Assembly (NCBI RefSeq): GCF_039634365.2
Contig: NZ_CP155079.2
Location: forward strand, 496,001 to 560,000
From: Mucilaginibacter sp. PAMB04168
GTDB taxonomy: Bacteria > Bacteroidota > Bacteroidia > Sphingobacteriales > Sphingobacteriaceae
Reading direction: 5' to 3'
DNA length: 64,000 nt
Part shown: positions 53,146 through 62,083 of the stretch, piece by piece
Layout: each line of letters begins with the position of its first letter
How positions within the stretch are numbered: position 1 is the stretch's first letter
Position numbers and translations under genes: made by a program
Notes under the pieces: generated by a model
Database searches by the model: none
Told to the model about the DNA's origin: nothing
The model's input: only the letters and a program-made list of their open reading frames with translations

Positions 53146-54060
53146 ATGGAAAACAAATCTGAACAAACCTCCAAAAAGAATTCGAACGTCATATATTTTC
53201 TGATTGTAGTGGTTGTTGCTTTACTCGGCACGGATGTTTACCTGTACTTGCAGAAAAAGAAAGATGTTGCCCGTGTGGTTACGCAAAGCGATGATGAGAA
53301 GCATCGTTTGCAAACGGAACTGGATAGCTTGGAAGCACAGATCGAAGAAGTAAACACAGGCAAAGCCAAATTATCGGCCGAGTTACAGGCACGTAATGAT
53401 TCATTGCAGGCTAAAATTGTGGTTTTAAGAAGAGCTTTAGCTAAAGGGCAGTTATCAGTTGCTGAGTTAAGGACAGCTCAGGAAGATATCAAACAACTGC
53501 GCTATTTTGTAACTAAGTACACTGCAGATATCGAGGAGCTCAAACAACAAAATGCATCGTTAGCTACTGAGCGTGATACATTAAAGAGCCAGGTAGCTAC
53601 TGTATCGCAAAAAGCTACTACGCTCGAACAACAAAACCAGGAACTGAGCACCAAGGTTAAAGTGGCATCAGCACTTAAATTGGGCGGGGCGCAGGTTACT
53701 GCTTATAAAGTTAAAGGCAGTGGTAAAGAAGTGGATGTAAACAGGGCTGGTCCGGCTAAAAAAATAAAAGTAAACTTTAATATTGCCGGTAACCCGGTAG
53801 CCGAAAAAGGCTTACATGATATTTTTATGCGTGTTATTGACCCGGCAGGCAACCTGATTGTAATGACAGACAGCGGCGTGTTTACGGCTGATGGTCAGGA
53901 ACTGCAGTTTACCTATAAAACCGCTATCGATTTTAAGGATGACGGCACTACTTACACGCTCGATTGGGTGAACCCTGAAAAGTTTGTTAAAGGTACTTAC
54001 ACAGTGTTTCTGTATTCGGATGGTTACACTATGGGCAAAACTGAGTTTTATTTGAAATAG
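53146..54060 (+). CDS. Membrane-anchored coiled-coil protein, hypothetical
   Basis: A 304-residue protein. One hydrophobic segment (about residues 15-33) anchors it, probably with the rest in the periplasm. Residues 50-175 form a long coiled coil rich in Glu/Gln/Leu. The C-terminal 130 residues are predicted beta (KIKVNFNIAGNPVAEKGLHD, then VFLYSDGYTMGKTEFYLK). It resembles uncharacterised Bacteroidota proteins of the same layout (from memory). The function is unknown. A strong terminator follows. Confidence 0.75.
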   Translation: MENKSEQTSKKNSNVIYFLIVVVVALLGTDVYLYLQKKKDVARVVTQSDDEKHRLQTELDSLEAQIEEVNTGKAKLSAELQARNDSLQAKIVVLRRALAKGQLSVAELRTAQEDIKQLRYFVTKYTADIEELKQQNASLATERDTLKSQVATVSQKATTLEQQNQELSTKVKVASALKLGGAQVTAYKVKGSGKEVDVNRAGPAKKIKVNFNIAGNPVAEKGLHDIFMRVIDPAGNLIVMTDSGVFTADGQELQFTYKTAIDFKDDGTTYTLDWVNPEKFVKGTYTVFLYSDGYTMGKTEFYLK

Positions 54061-54081
54061 AAAATAAAGTTTATAACAAAC

Positions 54082-54120
54082 AAAAACCCCGGTTGCTATA
54101 CAGCCGGGGTTTTTGTTTTT
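54082..54120 (+). terminator. Intrinsic terminator after the coiled-coil gene
   Basis: AAAAACCCCGG and CCGGGGTTTTT form a stem with a ten-base loop and continue in a T-rich run. Confidence 0.9.
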
Positions 54121-54227
54121 AGCCAATTGCTGATTTTTAATCTCGTATGTATATCGTTACATTAACGCTATACAGATTAAATAGTCAATCATTACGTTTG
54201 TCTTATATATTGAATTGAATAGCCCTG

Positions 54228-54758
54228 ATGAAAAAACTAAGCTTTATAATTGCGTTATTGATTACTGCCCATTCCTTTGCGCAAACCAAGCAAACGGTTA
54301 CTAAATCCGCAGTTAATTACGAGATCAAAAACCTGGGTATAAAAACTACCGGTAAGCTGGGCGGTTTGCAGGCCGATATTATATTTGATAAAGCCAACTT
54401 AGCCACCAGCACTATCGAAGCAACGATTGATGTCAATACCATCGACTCGGATAATGCCATGCGCGATAACCACCTCAAGGCCGAAGATTACTTTGATGTA
54501 GAGCATTATCCTAAGATTGTAATGAAGTCTACCGCCTTTAAACATAGAGGGGGTAACAACTTTGTCGGAAACTTTAATATGACCATAAAAGGCAAAACAA
54601 AACCTGTAGAAGTGCCATTTACCTATATAGAAAGTGCCAACGCGGGGCTGTTTAAAGGCAGCTTTAAAATTAACCGACACGATTTTGGCGTGGGCGGTAA
54701 AAGCATGGTGCTGGCCGACGAGGCCACTGTTGATCTCGTAGTAGAGACCAGCAAATAA
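54228..54758 (+). CDS. YceI family exported protein
   Basis: A 176-residue secreted protein with a signal peptide (MKKLSFIIALLITAHSFAQ). The mature part is a YceI lipocalin-like barrel (IKNLGIKTTGKLGGLQADI, ATIDVNTIDSDNAMRDNHLK, EHYPKIVMKST, FGVGGKSMVLADEATVDLVV). In family members studied, the barrel binds polyisoprenoid or other amphiphilic molecules. It is the first gene of a run with the type III PKS (nine bases later), so the ligand may be the product. No clear -7 box is visible. Confidence 0.92.
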   Translation: MKKLSFIIALLITAHSFAQTKQTVTKSAVNYEIKNLGIKTTGKLGGLQADIIFDKANLATSTIEATIDVNTIDSDNAMRDNHLKAEDYFDVEHYPKIVMKSTAFKHRGGNNFVGNFNMTIKGKTKPVEVPFTYIESANAGLFKGSFKINRHDFGVGGKSMVLADEATVDLVVETSK

Positions 54759-54767
54759 CAAAGTTTT

Positions 54768-55871
54768 ATGGGTAGTTGTATTAGTTCAATCGGAACTGCG
54801 AATCCGGCTAACAAGGTTGCGCAGCACTATTCTTATGAGTTTATGGTTGATGTGTTTGGCTTGCCCGAAGAGCAGGCCGCGCGTCTTAAAGCTATTTACG
54901 ATCATTCGGGCATCCAATACCGCTATTCGGTAGTTGATGATTTTGGCGCAGACAGGGCCGATTACACCTTTTTTGAGCCTACGCCCGATCTTGAACCTTT
55001 TGTAACTACCAATAAACGGCTGTTATACTACCAGGAAAAAGCCATTCATATTGCGCTGAAAGCCGCACAGAATTGCCTGAGCGACTATGAAGGCATAACC
55101 AGCCAGATTACTAACCTGATTACGGTTAGCTGTACCGGTATGTATGCCCCCGGAATCGATATTGATCTGGTTGAAAAATTGGGCCTTCCTCATTCTACCG
55201 AGCGAACTTGCATTAATTTTATGGGTTGCTATGGTGCAATTAATGCGCTTAAGCTGGCCGATTATATTTGCCGGGCTAACCCGCAGGCAAAGGTGCTTAT
55301 TGTAAGTGTGGAGCTGTGTTCGCTGCATTTTCAAAAGGTGAACACTATTAATAATTGGGTAGCCAACTCCCTTTTTGCCGACGGCGCTGGCGCTGTACTG
55401 GTCGAAAACACAGCCACCAAGATAAACGCTAAGCCAGCGTTGGAACTGCTGGGCTTTTATGCTGAAATTATACCGGATAGCCAAAACGAAATGGGTTGGC
55501 TTATTGGAAATACCGGTTTTGAGATGACACTTACCACCAAGGTGCCTAAAGAAATACTAAAAAATATAAAAGGCCTTGCCGGGCGTTTGCTCGGCAAGGC
55601 AGGCTTGTGTTTTGAGCAGGTGGGTAAGTTTGCTATTCATCCGGGTGGCCGTAAAATATTGGAGGCTATTGAACAAGGCCTGGAAATACCCCGTGATGCT
55701 AACGCATACGCTTATGAGGTGCTAAATAATTACGGCAACATGTCATCAGCAACCATTTTGTTTGTACTGCAAAGGCTAATGCAGGATGATGAAGCTGTTG
55801 GTCATAACGTGCTGAGTTTTGGTTTTGGCCCGGGGTTAACTGTTGAAGGCATGGTGCTTAAACTTCACTAA
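54768..55871 (+). CDS. Type III polyketide synthase (chalcone/stilbene-synthase family)
   Basis: A 367-residue homodimeric synthase that extends an acyl starter with malonyl-CoA. The triad is intact: Cys154 (INFMGCYGAINAL), His291 (KFAIHPGGRK) and Asn324 (NNYGNMSSATIL). ADGAGAVLVE is the conserved loop. The length is close to other bacterial type III PKS. It lies nine bases after the YceI gene and three bases before the flavoprotein gene. By comparison with known alkyl-resorcinol/pyrone synthases a fatty-acyl starter is plausible; this is an inference. Confidence 0.93.
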   Translation: MGSCISSIGTANPANKVAQHYSYEFMVDVFGLPEEQAARLKAIYDHSGIQYRYSVVDDFGADRADYTFFEPTPDLEPFVTTNKRLLYYQEKAIHIALKAAQNCLSDYEGITSQITNLITVSCTGMYAPGIDIDLVEKLGLPHSTERTCINFMGCYGAINALKLADYICRANPQAKVLIVSVELCSLHFQKVNTINNWVANSLFADGAGAVLVENTATKINAKPALELLGFYAEIIPDSQNEMGWLIGNTGFEMTLTTKVPKEILKNIKGLAGRLLGKAGLCFEQVGKFAIHPGGRKILEAIEQGLEIPRDANAYAYEVLNNYGNMSSATILFVLQRLMQDDEAVGHNVLSFGFGPGLTVEGMVLKLH

Positions 55872-55874
55872 ACC

Positions 55875-57005
55875 ATGGCCGATGTGATTATTGCAGGTGG
55901 CGGATTAGCCGGGCTGTTTAACGCTTTGATGCTAAACCGGGCCGGCTTGCAGGTTACCTTAATTGAAAAAAAGCAATATCCCTTTCACCGCGTATGCGGA
56001 GAGTATATCTCCAACGAAATACTGCCGCTTTTGGAGCACCTGGGAATTAATGTTCATAGTCTTGGTGCATCACGAATTAACCGTTTAGAGGTCACTGCCA
56101 CATCAGGCGCAAAACTCAAACAGCAATTAGACCTGGGAGGCTTCGGCATAAGCCGTTATTTGTTAGATAACTATTTGTATGAGATGTGTGCTGCTGAAGG
56201 CGTTAAGTTCTTACTCGGAACCCGTATTAACGATATCAGGTTTATGCAAAATCTTTTCGAGGTTGAATTGCCGGATAGTGTCTTGCATTCGCCATTGGTG
56301 ATTGGTGCTTTTGGTAAACGGTCGAGCCTTGATAACAAGCTTAACAGGTCTTTTTTTCATCGGCGCAGCCCTTATGTAGGCATTAAGCAGCATGCGCGTA
56401 TTGATTTCCCTACCGATTTGATACAGCTTAACAGCTTCAGGAACGGCTACTGTGGCGTATCCAAAATAGAGGGTGATCGTTACTGTGTTTGCTCATTAGC
56501 ACATAGGGATGATTTGCGCAGGCTGGGCAGTTTGGAAGCCTTGCAAGAAAAGGTTATTAACCAAAACCCCTATCAAAAAGCAATTTTTAATAATGCCGAA
56601 TGGCTGATGGATAAGCCTGAAGTGATCAACGAAATATCTTTTGAAAAAAAACAACCTGTTGAAAAGCACATACTCATGAGTGGCGATACAGCCGGTATGA
56701 TTGCCCCTCTGTGCGGTAACGGAATGACTATGGCTATCCATTCTGCAAAAATATTAAGCAATATTATTATTCAGCATTATAAGGGCGAGCCGGCTTTTAG
56801 CTTGCAGCAGAGGGCAGTACTGGAGCAAGCATACACCTTAAGTTGGAACCAGCATTTTGCCCGGCGGTTGTGGGTAGGCAGGCAGCTGCAAAGCCTGTTT
56901 GGTAGTAATATTTTAATGCATGCCGCTATTGAAACCTTAAAGCATTTGCCTGGTGTAACCAACTGGATGGTTAAACAAACCCACGGAAGGAGCATTTATG
57001 GTTAA
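55875..57005 (+). CDS. FAD-dependent oxidoreductase (geranylgeranyl-reductase-like)
   Basis: A 376-residue flavoprotein. It begins with an FAD dinucleotide fold (VIIAGGGLAGLFNALMLNRA), then the RVCGEYIS segment of the geranylgeranyl-reductase / flavin-halogenase group, and the second FAD motif SGDTAGMIAPLCGNGMTMAI. Substrate is unknown; oxidation of the polyketide product is the simplest inference, as flavoproteins hydroxylate such products elsewhere. It begins three bases after the PKS and overlaps the methyltransferase start by eight bases. Confidence 0.9.
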   Translation: MADVIIAGGGLAGLFNALMLNRAGLQVTLIEKKQYPFHRVCGEYISNEILPLLEHLGINVHSLGASRINRLEVTATSGAKLKQQLDLGGFGISRYLLDNYLYEMCAAEGVKFLLGTRINDIRFMQNLFEVELPDSVLHSPLVIGAFGKRSSLDNKLNRSFFHRRSPYVGIKQHARIDFPTDLIQLNSFRNGYCGVSKIEGDRYCVCSLAHRDDLRRLGSLEALQEKVINQNPYQKAIFNNAEWLMDKPEVINEISFEKKQPVEKHILMSGDTAGMIAPLCGNGMTMAIHSAKILSNIIIQHYKGEPAFSLQQRAVLEQAYTLSWNQHFARRLWVGRQLQSLFGSNILMHAAIETLKHLPGVTNWMVKQTHGRSIYG

Positions 57006-57699
57006 CCTGCGCAAACGCATTACCGGCGTTGATGAAATTATGGACGATTTTGCCCTGCCAGCCACAGAGCTCGACCCAGTACTGAAAGGCTTGGGCAATT
57101 TAAATGCCTGGTTTGGCGGTCATAAAACGTTAATTAAGGCTTTACAGCAGTTTCCTGTACAGGCAGGGAATCACCTGAGCGATTGGGGATGCGGCGGCGG
57201 CGACGCACTAAAAGCTATTGCGGCCTGGGCAAAAAAACAACAGGTACCGTTGCATTTAACCGGTGTGGATGCAGCACCTGCCGCTATTGCCTTTGCCGAA
57301 AAGGAAACGGCTGCATACAACAACATAAATTACCTGCAAACAGAGGTGATGAGCAACGAGCTAACAGAAAACCAGTTCGACGTAGTGGTATCGAGCTTGT
57401 TTACCCATCATTTTGAAGATGATGCCTGGATAGCCCTTGTTAAAAAGATGCTGAGTTGTGCACGGCGGGGCATTATTATTACCGATTTGCATCGGCACTG
57501 GTTATTATATTATTCCTTAAAAGCCATATTTGCCTTCATCATACCCAACCCCATGATGCGGCATGATGGTCCGCTATCGGTTAAAAGAAGTTTTAAAAAG
57601 CAAGAGTTGGTGCAACTGCTGGCAAAGGCCGGCATTACGCATTATAAAATTAGCTGGAAGTGGGCTTTCCGCTGGCAGGTAATCATTTATAAAGCCTAA
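56998..57699 (+). CDS. Class I SAM-dependent methyltransferase
   Basis: A 233-residue methyltransferase. The SAM-binding motif I is SDWGCGGGDALKAIAA (near residues 60-75), followed by LTGVDAAPAAIAFAE with the ribose-binding acidic residue. A post-core segment FDVVVSSLFTHHFEDD is typical of small-molecule methylases. It overlaps the flavoprotein gene by eight bases (coupled translation), so it probably methylates the PKS product. Its stop codon overlaps the -7 box of the next gene. Confidence 0.88.
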   Translation: MVNLRKRITGVDEIMDDFALPATELDPVLKGLGNLNAWFGGHKTLIKALQQFPVQAGNHLSDWGCGGGDALKAIAAWAKKQQVPLHLTGVDAAPAAIAFAEKETAAYNNINYLQTEVMSNELTENQFDVVVSSLFTHHFEDDAWIALVKKMLSCARRGIIITDLHRHWLLYYSLKAIFAFIIPNPMMRHDGPLSVKRSFKKQELVQLLAKAGITHYKISWKWAFRWQVIIYKA

Positions 57700-57704
57700 C
57701 TTTG
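57697..57704 (+). promoter_or_regulatory. Bacteroidota -7 box overlapping the methyltransferase stop
   Basis: TAACTTTG starts at the TAA stop codon of the methyltransferase gene and ends four bases before the histidine kinase ATG at 57709. Confidence 0.5.
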
Positions 57705-57708
57705 TTAT

Positions 57709-58770
57709 ATGAAACTCAGTGTACTGGTATTCATCAACGCGTTAGCGGTGGCCATCGCCCTGTCGGTAGTTAACTTCTACTTTCAGCATAAGTGGTATGA
57801 TGTAACCCTAACCTTTGCCATAAGCTTTGTAACCAGTTATATGGTTTTCTATTACCTTATTGAGAAGTACCTGTACTCCAAGATAAAGCTCATTTACAAG
57901 CTTATTCATAATCTTAAGTTAGGGCGCGATTTACGTGACGCCTTAGGCGAATCGACCAGTACAGATCCTATTGGCGACGTGGAAAAGGAAGTAAAAGCTT
58001 GGGCACGTGAAAAAAAGACAGAAATTGAGCAACTACGCAGTCAGGAAAAATTCAGGCGGGAGTTTCTGTCCAACATATCGCACGAGTTTAAAACCCCGCT
58101 GTTTGCTATACAAGGTTACATCGAAGCTATACTGGATGACGAAGTAGAAGACCGGGATATGGCCTTACAGTTTTTAAACAAAGCTCAGCGTAATGTTGAC
58201 CGGCTGAGTTACTTGATTAAAGACCTGGATGAGATTTCCAAGTTAGAATCTGGCGAAATACCCATCAATTATGCCAAGTTTAAAATTAACGACCTGATTA
58301 AGGAGGTGTTTGAGCAGCTGGACTTGAAAGCGAAGCAGCACGACATTAAACTGGTATTTAAACAAAAGTATGACGAGCCCTACTTGGTAACTGCCGACCG
58401 TGATAAGATTTGTCAGGTACTCATCAATTTAATAGACAATTCGTTTAAGTATGGCAAGCGTGGCGGCAGTACCTCGGTAAGTCTTTTTGATTTGCACGAC
58501 CAGATTCTTGTTGAAGTAACGGATGATGGTGCGGGTATAGATGAAAAACACTTAACACGCTTATTTGAACGCTTTTACCGTATTGATAGCAGCCGTTCAC
58601 GCGAAGTGGGGGGATCGGGCTTAGGCCTGGCTATTGTTAAGCATATCATTGAAGCGCACCAGCAAACTATTAACGTGCGCAGCACGGTGGGGGTGGGATC
58701 CACCTTCGGATTTACGCTGCAAAAGGTAAAACAGTCACCTTTTCAGGTAATACCGGTTTTAAAGAGTTAA
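57709..58770 (+). CDS. Sensor histidine kinase (PhoR-like)
   Basis: A 353-residue inner-membrane kinase with two membrane helices (about residues 5-27 and 33-52), a linker with an acidic HAMP-like helix, the phospho-acceptor His125 in LSNISHEFKTPLFA, and an ATPase domain (N box LINLIDNSFKYG, G1 VTDDGAGIDEKH, G2 GGSGLGLAIVKHI). No response regulator is adjacent. The phosphate transporter genes immediately downstream point to a Pho-type role, an inference from location only. Confidence 0.9.
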   Translation: MKLSVLVFINALAVAIALSVVNFYFQHKWYDVTLTFAISFVTSYMVFYYLIEKYLYSKIKLIYKLIHNLKLGRDLRDALGESTSTDPIGDVEKEVKAWAREKKTEIEQLRSQEKFRREFLSNISHEFKTPLFAIQGYIEAILDDEVEDRDMALQFLNKAQRNVDRLSYLIKDLDEISKLESGEIPINYAKFKINDLIKEVFEQLDLKAKQHDIKLVFKQKYDEPYLVTADRDKICQVLINLIDNSFKYGKRGGSTSVSLFDLHDQILVEVTDDGAGIDEKHLTRLFERFYRIDSSRSREVGGSGLGLAIVKHIIEAHQQTINVRSTVGVGSTFGFTLQKVKQSPFQVIPVLKS

Positions 58771-58792
58771 CACTAATTTAACATTGCAAAGT

Positions 58793-58800
58793 TACCTTTG
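58793..58800 (+). promoter_or_regulatory. Bacteroidota -7 box of the DUF47 gene
   Basis: TACCTTTG matches TAnnTTTG and ends 20 bases before the ATG at 58821. Confidence 0.5.
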
Positions 58801-58820
58801 CCAAAACTATTGAAACGAAG

Positions 58821-59471
58821 ATGTCATTGAACAGCATATTCCAGTATTTTGTCCCAAAGGATAAAAAAGTGTTTTTCCCCCTATTTGAACAGGCCGCTAC
58901 CAATGTTATAGATATGGCTACTATTTTGGTTGAGGCGGTAAATAGCAAGGATGGTGAACACCGTATTGATCTATTTAAACAGATTGATAAGCTAGAGAAC
59001 AAAGGTGATGAGCTGACTCACCAGATATACCTGGAACTGGGTAAAAACTTTATTACGCCGTTTGACCGTGAAGATATCCACGCACTGGCTACCGCTATTG
59101 ATGATGTGGCCGATTATATACAAGGCTCTGCAAACCGTATGATGTTATATAACATTGAGGAGTATACGGAGCCTATCTGCAAATTATCTGACCTGATACT
59201 ACAGGGCAGTGTTGACCTGGAGAAAGCGGTACGTGAGTTAAAAGATTTAAAGAATGTACGCGCCATAGCCGATTCCTGTATCCGCATCAACAGTGTGGAA
59301 AACCAGGCCGATTATGTGTTTGACCGCGCTGTAGCCGATTTGTTTTTATACGAGAAAGACCCACTCAGACTCATCAAATACAAAGAGATTTTAGCTGCGC
59401 TTGAAACGGCAACCGATATGTGTGAGGATGCAGCCAATGTAATGGAATCGATATTAGTTAAAAACGCTTAA
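58821..59471 (+). CDS. DUF47 (PhoU-like) phosphate-transport accessory protein
   Basis: A 216-residue all-helical protein of the DUF47/PhoU-like group, which pairs with Pit phosphate transporters. Characteristic segments are KLENKGDELTHQIYLELGKN, TPFDREDIHALATAIDDVAD and SVENQADYVFDRAVADLF. The pit gene follows after 19 bases, so they form one operon. Its likely role is to modulate the transporter. Confidence 0.93.
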   Translation: MSLNSIFQYFVPKDKKVFFPLFEQAATNVIDMATILVEAVNSKDGEHRIDLFKQIDKLENKGDELTHQIYLELGKNFITPFDREDIHALATAIDDVADYIQGSANRMMLYNIEEYTEPICKLSDLILQGSVDLEKAVRELKDLKNVRAIADSCIRINSVENQADYVFDRAVADLFLYEKDPLRLIKYKEILAALETATDMCEDAANVMESILVKNA

Positions 59472-59490
59472 TTGTTTTAACCCTTACTGC

Positions 59491-60498
59491 ATGGTTACCT
59501 CTTTACTTGTTGTTGTTGTTTGCCTGGCGCTAATCTTCGACTTTATTAATGGCTTTCATGATGCGGCAAACTCTATTGCTACCGTAGTATCAACCAAAGT
59601 ATTAACGCCGTTTCAGGCGGTGTTGTGGGCTGCGGCTTTTAACTTTCTAGCCTTCTTTTTAATTAAAGATCATAAAGTAGCCAATACCGTGGCTAAAACC
59701 GTTCACGAACAGTTTATTACCATGCATGTAGTTATGGCCGGCCTTATTGCCGCCATAGCTTGGAACTTAGTTACCTGGTGGTTCGGTATCCCGTCAAGTT
59801 CATCGCATACGCTAATAGGTGGCTTTGCAGGTGCCGGTATAACTAATGCCATGTTTATGGGGTCAAATCCATTAGCAGCTATCAATACACATTACGTAAC
59901 TCAAATTATCGCTTATATTGTACTGGCTCCTTTTATAGGCTTAATCATTGCTTATATTATTACCATAATTATTCTGCACCTGTTCAAAAATTCCAGGCCT
60001 GCTGTAGCAGAGCGTTGGTTTAAGGCTGTGCAGCTTATATCATCGGCTGCATTAAGTTTCGCACATGGTGGTAATGATGCACAAAAGGTAATGGGTATAA
60101 TCTACGTTGCTTTAGTTGCTTCAAACGTAATTACCAACGGCCAAACCATGCCCGACTGGATTCCATTAGCGTGTTACACCGCTATTGCTGCAGGTACTAT
60201 GAGTGGCGGTTGGAAGATTGTTAAAACCATGGGCAGTAAAATTACCAAAGTTACCCCGCTCGAAGGTGTAAGTGCAGAAACTGCTGGTGCTATTACCCTT
60301 TTCATGACCGAACGTTTGGGTATTCCGGTTTCAACTACGCATACTATCACCGGTTCTATTATTGGTGTAGGCTTAACCAAAAGGGTATCGGCTGTGCGCT
60401 GGGGCGTAACTATCAATTTGCTTTGGGCTTGGGTAATTACTATCCCAATATCTGCTATTGTTGCTGCGGCTATTTTTACAATAATGCATTTCTTATAG
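59491..60498 (+). CDS. Inorganic phosphate transporter, Pit family
   Basis: A 335-residue inner-membrane low-affinity transporter, probably phosphate with a cation. About ten helices and the two PD001131-type signature repeats are visible: FDFINGFHDAANSIATVVST near the N-terminus and ALSFAHGGNDAQKVMG near residue 190. Also SGGWKIVKTMGSKI and IPVSTTHTITGSIIGVG are typical. It follows the DUF47 gene by 19 bases. The histidine kinase just upstream could be its regulator. Confidence 0.94.
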   Translation: MVTSLLVVVVCLALIFDFINGFHDAANSIATVVSTKVLTPFQAVLWAAAFNFLAFFLIKDHKVANTVAKTVHEQFITMHVVMAGLIAAIAWNLVTWWFGIPSSSSHTLIGGFAGAGITNAMFMGSNPLAAINTHYVTQIIAYIVLAPFIGLIIAYIITIIILHLFKNSRPAVAERWFKAVQLISSAALSFAHGGNDAQKVMGIIYVALVASNVITNGQTMPDWIPLACYTAIAAGTMSGGWKIVKTMGSKITKVTPLEGVSAETAGAITLFMTERLGIPVSTTHTITGSIIGVGLTKRVSAVRWGVTINLLWAWVITIPISAIVAAAIFTIMHFL

Positions 60499-60517
60499 CA
60501 AGTAAACTTTCGGGCCG

Positions 60518-60525
60518 TAGCTTTG
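60518..60525 (+). promoter_or_regulatory. Bacteroidota -7 box of the DUF4197 gene
   Basis: TAGCTTTG matches TAnnTTTG and ends 14 bases before the ATG at 60540. Confidence 0.5.
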
Positions 60526-60539
60526 TCATACCTTTACTT

Positions 60540-61295
60540 ATGAGAAAGATACTAACTTTTGCGCCGTTACTGTTCGTTTTTTCGGTAACCAGCAGCTGCG
60601 ATACTTTAAATGCGGCAGTAAACAACGCTGGCGGGGGAATATATAACCCGGCTCAAACCGCCACCACCCCAAGCACGCTCGAAATGATAAGCGGCCTTAA
60701 ACAGGCCCTCGAGGTTGGTACTGATAAAAGCGCCAGCCAGCTATCGGCCGTTAATGGATTTTTCGGCAATGCAGCTATTAAACTGCTTTTTCCTCCTGAG
60801 GCACAAAAGGCCGAAAATACACTACGTAAGCTGGGCTTTAACAAGCTTTGCGATGATGTGGTACTGTCGCTTAACCGTGCGGCTGAGGATGCTGCAGGCA
60901 AGGCCAAGCCTATTTTTGTGTCGGCTATTAAACAAATGACCATACAGGATGTAACCAATATATTGCTGGGTGGCAGTAAAGATGCCGCAACACAATATTT
61001 TAAGCGCGTTACTACCAGCCAGCTAACGGCCGAGTTTCAGCCGGTTATTCACAATAGCTTATCTAAGGTAGGTGCCACCCGTTATTATAGTCAGCTGGCC
61101 ACAACTTATAACAAGATTCCATTAACCTTTAATAAGCTTAATCCTGATTTGGATAGCTATGTCACTCAAAAGGCCATCGACGGTTTGTTCTATCGTATAG
61201 CCTTAGAAGAACTGAGTATACGCACTAACTTATCAGCCCGCACCACGCCATTGTTGCAAAAGGTATTTGGCTATGTGCAAAGGAAGACAAGCTAA
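60540..61295 (+). CDS. DUF4197 family lipoprotein
   Basis: A 251-residue protein with a lipoprotein signal (MRKILTFAPLLFVFSVTSSC, putative lipidated Cys20) followed by DUF4197 (TLEMISGLKQALEVGTDKSA, FPPEAQKAENTLRKLG, FVSAIKQMTIQDVTNILLG, VTQKAIDGLFYRIALEE). The family is widespread and of unknown function, probably periplasmic. The ATG at 60540 is chosen because the frame upstream overlaps the pit gene. It has its own -7 box and a strong terminator. Confidence 0.88.
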   Translation: MRKILTFAPLLFVFSVTSSCDTLNAAVNNAGGGIYNPAQTATTPSTLEMISGLKQALEVGTDKSASQLSAVNGFFGNAAIKLLFPPEAQKAENTLRKLGFNKLCDDVVLSLNRAAEDAAGKAKPIFVSAIKQMTIQDVTNILLGGSKDAATQYFKRVTTSQLTAEFQPVIHNSLSKVGATRYYSQLATTYNKIPLTFNKLNPDLDSYVTQKAIDGLFYRIALEELSIRTNLSARTTPLLQKVFGYVQRKTS

Positions 61296-61315
61296 TTGAG
61301 ATTTAAAGTAGATAT

Positions 61316-61352
61316 AAAAAAGGCCTTCATTTTAACGAATGAAGGCCTTTTT
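61316..61352. terminator. Terminator between DUF4197 and DUF922 genes
   Basis: AAAAAGGCCTTCATT and its exact complement pair over 15 bp with a seven-base loop. It can serve both convergent genes. Confidence 0.88.
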
Positions 61353-61417
61353 ATTAAGGGTATGCTAGCGTAGCCCGTGTCGGGTCGGTAGGTTTTTATC
61401 TTTTATACTTCTTGTAA

Positions 61418-61975
61418 TTAGTAATTCATCGCTAAGCTGCTAAACTGTGCTACTTGTTGATTTAAGAAATTAACCCATGCTGTTTGTTGTTTGCGATTTT
61501 GCATGTGCTGGGTGTCATCGTCATAATCTTCGTTCATCTGGCGGTATTTGTCGTCAATACGTTTAAAGATAGCATTGGCCTGGCGTTGATAATCGCCTGT
61601 ATAGCGGTTTTGCGTTAACTCCCTTATCATTTCCTGTTGCATAAGGTAGGCAATTTGATAATGGCCCTGTTCGTGCCGTAAAACCTCGGCCATCATATCG
61701 GGCGTTGTAATCATTCGGCGGTTAATCCACGAGCGGTCGCGGTTGAGGCTCAACTTCACATCAAAAGTAAGGTGGTAATTGCTACGGTAATTGCGCACAT
61801 CATAGTTCATGGTTACGTTGCAGCTGGTGTGTGCTACATAAAAACCGCTTCCTGTTGGCACCATGCCTGTAAAATCACTGGGGGTTAATTGCCGGTAAGG
61901 CTGCGCCATTGCCATACTGCAACCTAGCAGTAAAAGCATTAAGGCACCCATCCATCGCACATATCGTTGCTTCAT
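61418..61975 (-). CDS. DUF922 family exported putative zinc protease
   Basis: A 185-residue secreted protein with a signal peptide (MKQRYVRWMGALMLLLLGCSMAMAQ). The mature domain has the HEQGH motif (near residue 100, in LRHEQGHYQIAYLMQ), a zinc-metalloprotease-like signature of DUF922. The C-terminal part is helical and charged. The catalytic activity is predicted only. The start is the ATG at 61975. A hairpin-like AGGAGT ... ACTCCT pair lies directly upstream (61981-62006). Confidence 0.82.
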   Translation of the reverse strand: MKQRYVRWMGALMLLLLGCSMAMAQPYRQLTPSDFTGMVPTGSGFYVAHTSCNVTMNYDVRNYRSNYHLTFDVKLSLNRDRSWINRRMITTPDMMAEVLRHEQGHYQIAYLMQQEMIRELTQNRYTGDYQRQANAIFKRIDDKYRQMNEDYDDDTQHMQNRKQQTAWVNFLNQQVAQFSSLAMNY

Positions 61976-62083
61976 TAATCAGGAGTATTTTTTTGATTTT
62001 GACTCCTTTTACGAAGAAGGGTTTAGCAGGGTTGTGGAATTTAGTATTGATGATATTCTTTCCATTAAAACAAATCGTAAATG

